DNA of 64,000 nucleotides from Halegenticoccus soli (lineage in GTDB: Archaea; Halobacteriota; Halobacteria; Halobacteriales; Haloferacaceae): the NCBI RefSeq assembly GCF_002844195.1, contig NZ_PEND01000002.1, positions 496,001 to 560,000 on the forward strand, in the 5' to 3' direction. Made by a program: the position numbers and the translations under genes. Under the pieces are notes generated by a model. It was not told the origin of the DNA and searched no databases. It saw nothing but the letters and a program-made list of their open reading frames with translations. Positions 60,262 through 64,000 of the stretch are shown piece by piece. Positions within the stretch are counted from its first letter, which is position 1. Each line of letters begins with the position of its first letter.

Positions 60262-61035
60262 TCAGACGCTCGGGGAGACGCTCCGTTTCACGTCCTCGAC
60301 GGTCTTCATCTCCAAGACGTTGTACCGCGCGCCGACCGCCTCGCAGATCGGCTCGTACGACGGGAGCGGCCGGTGTTGATCCGCGGTCCCGTCGTTGTCG
60401 TGCAGGTGGACGACCCGGATCCGGTCGGCGAACCGATCGGCGAACGCCCGCCAGTCGAAGCCGTTGACCTTCGCGTGGCCGACGTCGAGCGTCACCCCGA
60501 GCGCGTCCGGGTCTGCGCCGACCGCGTCGAGCAGGCGCGCGAGGTCGTCCGGTGTCGTCGTGTGCCGCTCCTTCTCGGCCGAGCGGGGCTGGTTTTCGAG
60601 ACACAGCGGGACGCCGACGTCGGCCGCGTGGGCGGCGCACTCGGCGAGCGACCGCCGCGCGTTCTCGCGCGCCTTCTCGCGGACGTGCTCGGGGTACCGC
60701 CGGGGAACGGACCCGCCGTGGACGACGACCGCGCCCGCCCCGGCCGCCGCGGCGTCGTCGAGCGTCCGCTTCACCTGGTCGACGCTCGCCGCCCGGGAGG
60801 CGTCGTTGAAGCTGCCGACGTTCCAGTCCCGAAACGGGGCGTGGTAGCTGACGCTGACACCGAACGCCTCGGCGAGCTCCCCCACCCGCGCCGGCGACGG
60901 GGCGTCGGGGTGGCCGTGGAGGTACTCCCGCTTGAGTTCCACGTGATCGAGGCCGAGATCCGTGATGCAGTCGAGGAACGTCTCGACGCGCGCCTCGAAC
61001 CTGACGTCCATCGCCGCGCCGACGCTCGCGCTCAT
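60262..61035 (-). CDS. TIM-barrel sugar-phosphate isomerase/epimerase-like protein of the phosphonate operon
   Basis: A 257-residue protein of the xylose-isomerase-like (AP_endonuc_2) TIM-barrel family. Metal-binding-type segments are DHVELKREYLHGHPD, VSYHAPFRDWNVGSFND, VVVHGGSVPRRYPEH, LCLENQPRSAEK, VTLDVGHAKVNGFDW and VVHLHDNDGTADQHRP. The ATG overlaps the stop of phnM as ATGA, so it is part of the C-P lyase operon. In the pathway, ribose-phosphate intermediates follow PhnJ; an isomerase or epimerase acting on one of them is possible, but this is not a known core component. Confidence 0.83.
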   Translation of the reverse strand: MSASVGAAMDVRFEARVETFLDCITDLGLDHVELKREYLHGHPDAPSPARVGELAEAFGVSVSYHAPFRDWNVGSFNDASRAASVDQVKRTLDDAAAAGAGAVVVHGGSVPRRYPEHVREKARENARRSLAECAAHAADVGVPLCLENQPRSAEKERHTTTPDDLARLLDAVGADPDALGVTLDVGHAKVNGFDWRAFADRFADRIRVVHLHDNDGTADQHRPLPSYEPICEAVGARYNVLEMKTVEDVKRSVSPSV

Positions 61036-62282
61036 CGACCCCTCCCGGTTCGGCCGTCTCCGGTCCGGCCGTCCCCGGTCCGGCCGCCGTCGGATCGGGC
61101 GGTTCCGGCCGCGCGGGCGCGGTACACTTCGCGTCCCGCGACGACGGCGCGCTCGACGACCGGCGTCGGCTCCGGGTCCACGACGACGAGGTCCGCCCGC
61201 GCGCCCGGTTCGATGCGGCCGCGGTCGGTCAGCCCGACCGCCTCGGCGGGGTGTTTCGTCACCCGCGCCACGCGGGCGGGCAGGGGCTCGCCGGTGTCGA
61301 CGAACGGCGCGGCGAGCAGCGACGGCGGGTGGTAATCCGCGCAGAGCACGTCGACGACGCCGGCGTCGATGGCGTCCGCGGCGTCCAGGTTCCCCCAGTT
61401 GCTGCCGCCGCGGACGAGGTTCGGCGCGCCCATCGCGGTCGTGAGGCCGAGTTCGTGCGCCCGCTCGGCCGCGTCGAGGGTGACGGGGTACTCGCTGATC
61501 CGGACGCCGCGGCCGTCGAGCCGCTCGACCTCCACCGTGGTCTCGTCGTCGTGGGACGCGACGGCCACGCCCGCCTCGCGGGCGCGCTCGACGATCCGGT
61601 CGATCCGCTCGTCGAGCGCCTCGTCGCTCAGCGAGGCCCGCTCGTCGAGGATCGACTCGGCCTCCTCGCGGCTCAGCCCGGCGTGGTCGACGTACCACCC
61701 GAGGAACCGCTCGCGGTCGCGGAACTGCCCCTTGCCGGGAACGTGGCACATGAGCGAGACGAGGTCGGCAGCGCCGCGGTCGAGGACGGCCTCGACGGCG
61801 TCGACGCTCCCGAGCTCCGTCAGTTCGCAGCGCGCGTGGACGAAGTGGTCGCCGAGGAGCGGGTCCGTCGCCGCGACGGCGTCGACCAGCTCCGCCGCCA
61901 GATCGGTCGATCGATCCTTCTCCGGGGAGTCCTCGAACGCGACGGCGTGGAACTTCGCCGTCACCCCGGCGGCGACGTTCGCGCGGTCCGCGGCGGCGAG
62001 CGCCATCGGCGTGTCGACCCGCGCGCCGCTGCGCGGGTGGAGGTGCGACTCGATGTCGTCGCCGTGCAGGTCGATCAGTCCGGGCAGGAGGAGTTTCCCG
62101 TCCGCGTCGATCCGCGCGTCGGCGCTCGCGCGCCCAGAGGTCGAGCCTTCCGACACCTCGACGATCCGGTCGCCCTCGATCAGGACGCCGCCCTGGACGA
62201 CGGCGTCCGGCGCGACGATCCGCGCGTTCTCGACGCGGAGCGTCCCCTCGCGCGCGTCGGCCTCCCGGCGGGCTTCGCTCAC
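61032..62282 (-). CDS. phnM: Alpha-D-ribose 1-methylphosphonate 5-triphosphate diphosphatase PhnM
   Basis: A 416-residue amidohydrolase-fold enzyme that removes pyrophosphate from the PhnI product before C-P cleavage. It has LLPGLIDLHGDDIESHLHPR, GVTAKFHAVAFEDSP, the FVHARCELTE segment, LMCHVPGKGQFRD, ASHDDETTVEVE and TTAMGAPNLVRGGSNWGN, and CADYHPPSLL. The C-terminus carries an unusual GRTGDGRTGDGRTGRGR repeat tail. The start is GTG 62282, overlapping the stop of the short phnL as GTGA. Confidence 0.95.
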   Translation of the reverse strand: MSEARREADAREGTLRVENARIVAPDAVVQGGVLIEGDRIVEVSEGSTSGRASADARIDADGKLLLPGLIDLHGDDIESHLHPRSGARVDTPMALAAADRANVAAGVTAKFHAVAFEDSPEKDRSTDLAAELVDAVAATDPLLGDHFVHARCELTELGSVDAVEAVLDRGAADLVSLMCHVPGKGQFRDRERFLGWYVDHAGLSREEAESILDERASLSDEALDERIDRIVERAREAGVAVASHDDETTVEVERLDGRGVRISEYPVTLDAAERAHELGLTTAMGAPNLVRGGSNWGNLDAADAIDAGVVDVLCADYHPPSLLAAPFVDTGEPLPARVARVTKHPAEAVGLTDRGRIEPGARADLVVVDPEPTPVVERAVVAGREVYRARAAGTARSDGGRTGDGRTGDGRTGRGR

Positions 62283-62578
62283 GCGATCACCTCCTCGCGG
62301 TACTCATCGGCCGGGAGGACGCGCCGCACCCGCGCGTCGTCGAGTTCGACGACGCGGTCGGCGCTCTCGTAGCGCACCGACCCGGCGCTCGGATCGTACG
62401 TCCGGTAGAGGCACTTCAGGAGCGACGACTTGCCGCTCCCGCTCTCGCCGACGACCGCGAGGAACTCCCCCTCGCGGACGTCGAAGCTCACGTCGTCGAG
62501 GCCGACGACGCGGGTGCCGCCGACCGTGTGCATCTCGAATCGCTTCGACAGGTTCCGGACCGATAGGATCGTTTTCAT
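62279..62578 (-). CDS. phnL: Shortened PhnL-like ABC ATPase fragment
   Basis: A 99-residue product matching the first 40% of PhnL (normally about 230 residues). The start LSVRNLSKRFEMHTVGGTRV, Walker A GESGSGKSSLLKCLYRTY (residues 43-60) and VELDD are present. The Q-loop, the LSGGE signature and Walker B are absent. The end (LPADEYREEVIA) runs into the phnM start as GTGA. An internal deletion that kept the original C-terminus is a likely cause. Such a fragment could not hydrolyse ATP alone. Confidence 0.8.
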   Translation of the reverse strand: MKTILSVRNLSKRFEMHTVGGTRVVGLDDVSFDVREGEFLAVVGESGSGKSSLLKCLYRTYDPSAGSVRYESADRVVELDDARVRRVLPADEYREEVIA

Positions 62579-63396
62579 ATCACCGAGTTGATCAGCGTCT
62601 GGGTGTACTCGTGGTGCGGGTCCTCCAGGATGCGGTCGGTCAGCCCCGACTCGATCACGCGGCCGCGCCGCATGACCAGGGTCCGGTCGGCGAGCAGGCG
62701 GACGACGCCGAGGTCGTGCGAGACGACGATCGTGGCGACCTCCTCTTCGCGCTGAATCCGCCGGAACACGTCGAGCACGCGGGCCTGCACGCTCACGTCG
62801 AGGCCCGTCGTCGGCTCGTCGAGGATGACGAGCGACGGGTCGTTGGCGATCGCCTTGGCGATCTGCACCCGCCGCTGCATCCCGCCGCTGTAGGTCCGCG
62901 TCGGGTCGTCCATCCGCGAGACGGGGATCTCCGTCTCCTCGAACAGTTCGCGGACCCGGTCGCGGATCTCGCCGTAGTTCCGCCAGCCGGCCGCGAGCAG
63001 CTTCTCGGCGACGTTGCCGCCGCCCGAAAAGGAGAGGTTGAGGCCGTCGCGGACGCGCTGGTGGACCATGCCGATGTGCTCGTTCCGCAGCGCGAACCGC
63101 TCCTCATAGTTCGCGTCGAGGAGGTCGCCGTCGTAGCCGGCGTACTCGACGGTGCCGTCGGTGGCCGCGAGGTCGAGGGCGAGTATCTCGGCGAGGCTCG
63201 ACTTGCCGGAGCCGCTCTCGCCGACGACGCCGAGCACCTCGCCCTCGCTGACCGAGAGGTCGACCGCCGCGCAGGCCACGACGCTCCCGCAGGCGGAACA
63301 CCGGTTGTCGCCGGCCAGGTCACCTGTCCGTTCGACGCACTCCGAGCAGCCGTCGCCGTAGATCTTCGCCACGCCCCGCGCGTCGAGGACCGTCAC
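62575..63396 (-). CDS. phnK: C-P lyase complex ATPase PhnK
   Basis: A 273-residue ABC-type ATPase that docks on the PhnGHIJ core. Walker A is GESGSGKSSLAE, the Q-loop region is IGMVHQRVRDGLNLSFSGGGN, the signature TYSGGMQRR and Walker B LVILDEPTTGLDVSVQ, with the His switch VVSHDLG. The C-terminal RVIESGLTDRILEDPHHEYTQ is diagnostic of PhnK. An N-terminal insertion bears four cysteines (CSEC and CSAC, near residues 17-35) that could hold a metal. GTG 63396 overlaps the phnJ stop as GTGA. Confidence 0.94.
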   Translation of the reverse strand: MTVLDARGVAKIYGDGCSECVERTGDLAGDNRCSACGSVVACAAVDLSVSEGEVLGVVGESGSGKSSLAEILALDLAATDGTVEYAGYDGDLLDANYEERFALRNEHIGMVHQRVRDGLNLSFSGGGNVAEKLLAAGWRNYGEIRDRVRELFEETEIPVSRMDDPTRTYSGGMQRRVQIAKAIANDPSLVILDEPTTGLDVSVQARVLDVFRRIQREEEVATIVVSHDLGVVRLLADRTLVMRRGRVIESGLTDRILEDPHHEYTQTLINSVI

Positions 63397-64000
63397 CCGG
63401 CGTCACCCCCGTCCGGCGTCCCGGGGCCCCACGCGACCCCGGATCGGTCGAGGTGGTGGTCCTTCGGGAGGTCGGGGTCCCGACTCCGCTTCTCGCAGAA
63501 GCTCTCGTCGTTGCAGACGAAGCGCCGCTCGCCCCCGTCCGTCTCGATCTCCGTGAGGTAGGTGTCCTCGCTGCCGCACGCTGCGCAGCCGCGCTCGGGG
63601 AAGCGCTCGACCTGAAAGGACCGGTCCTCGAAGGCCAGCGGCTCGACGGACGTGTGCGGCGGGACCGCGTAGATGCGCGCCTCGCGCCCCGCCGCGAACA
63701 GGAACAGCGCGTCGGCGTCGTCGAGCTTCGGCACGTCTCAGCGCGGGATCGGCGAGGGATCCATCAGGTAGCGGTCGGCCACCATCACCGGGTAGCGCGC
63801 CGCGATGTCGATCTCGCCCCACTCGACGACGTTCTCGTACAGGGCGACCCACATCTTGCTGTAGTTTCTGTGCGCGTGTCGCCGCCGGTTGCGGTCGTCG
63901 CTGCCGTCGACGCGGCGGAGGGCGTCGGTGATCGGCACCTGCAACACGAGGATCTGCTCGTCCGTCAACACCTCCTCGGGGATGCGGTGGCGGGTCTGGA
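63393..64000 (-). pseudogene. phnJ: phnJ (C-P lyase catalytic subunit), in-frame TGA and incomplete at window edge
   Basis: Radical-SAM subunit that breaks the carbon-phosphorus bond. The frame enters at the window end with QTRHRIPEEVLTDEQILVLQ and continues to DRYLMDPSPIPR, where a TGA (63738-63740) interrupts it. The same frame continues directly with DVPKLDDADALFLFAAGREARIYAVPPHT and the iron-sulfur ligands (CAACGSEDTYL ... RFVCNDESFC). The stop falls where relatives have an aromatic residue (PIPR-F-D in E. coli), so a TGG-to-TGA change fits. Everything after it looks intact, implying a very recent mutation, an error, or readthrough. Confidence 0.85.

Noticed and set aside
1-64000. Mobile elements, integrases, CRISPR arrays or rRNA genes
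   Set aside because: No transposase or integrase motif, no regularly spaced repeats and no rRNA sequence were seen on either strand.

Overview
The window comes from a haloarchaeon (class Halobacteria). It is GC-rich, its proteins are acidic, many genes have a TATA-like box about 25-30 bp before the start codon (leaderless transcripts), and it carries archaeal markers: ribosomal protein L15e, a TFB, aIF2-beta, Rio2, NcsA, FtsZ2 with ribbon-helix-helix partners, archaeal CobY and Bat-type HTH regulators. The genus cannot be fixed from the sequence. I see no insertion sequence, integrase, CRISPR array or rRNA; there is one tRNA (Tyr).

Left part (1-31 kb). A partial rpl15e is followed, all on the minus strand, by small membrane/hypothetical genes and a Dpp/Opp-type ABC importer operon (binding protein, two permeases, two ATPases) ending in a TrmB-family regulator. 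Next come a TFB whose zinc-ribbon cysteines are gone, a Bat-type HTH protein and thiC. A thiol/metal redox island follows: mercuric reductase (merA), a TlpA-like lipoprotein, CcdA and a second flavin disulfide reductase, with a divergent ArsR-type regulator. Then rio2, an HxlR regulator, an SPW-repeat membrane protein, a PAS/GAF/Bat regulator, a lipoate ligase family protein, a BCP-type peroxiredoxin, endonuclease IV, a signal-less BtuF-like protein, a methyltransferase, a Gly/Glu-rich lipoprotein, a frameshifted NAD-dependent epimerase and an MFS permease.

Middle (31-40 kb). ncsA, a pentapeptide-repeat potassium-channel protein, and the cell-division locus ftsZ2-cdrS-cdrL, whose promoter region holds several copies of an inverted GTAAGAC motif; then tRNA-Tyr, a Gfo/Idh/MocA oxidoreductase, aIF2-beta, a small acidic protein, an M24-family protein and an M19 dipeptidase.

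Cobalamin region (40.8-53.5 kb). A tight operon HAD-cbiB-cobS-cobY-cobT-cobD-cbiZ, then cbiA and cobA, and after an MFS permease, a tandem nitroreductase and a tiny zinc-finger gene, cobyric acid synthase. Together these cover amidation, adenosylation, aminopropanol attachment, nucleotide loop assembly and salvage. A MinD-like ATPase with a coupled partner and a PerM/AI-2E permease follow.

Right part (56-64 kb). A likely nitrogen-scavenging regulon: a 53-aa ORF translationally coupled to an agmatinase-family ureohydrolase, an NrpR-like repressor, and a sodium:solute symporter. Both the ureohydrolase operon and the symporter carry the same GGCA-N6-TGCC palindrome over the predicted transcription start, which matches the architecture of known NrpR operators. 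This is the best candidate for an undescribed system here. The window ends in a C-P lyase (phosphonate) operon read leftward: phnJ (interrupted by an in-frame TGA), phnK, a severely shortened phnL, phnM and a TIM-barrel isomerase-like gene. Several disrupted genes (ccdA, the epimerase, phnJ, phnL) mean that either sequence errors or recent gene decay must be considered.
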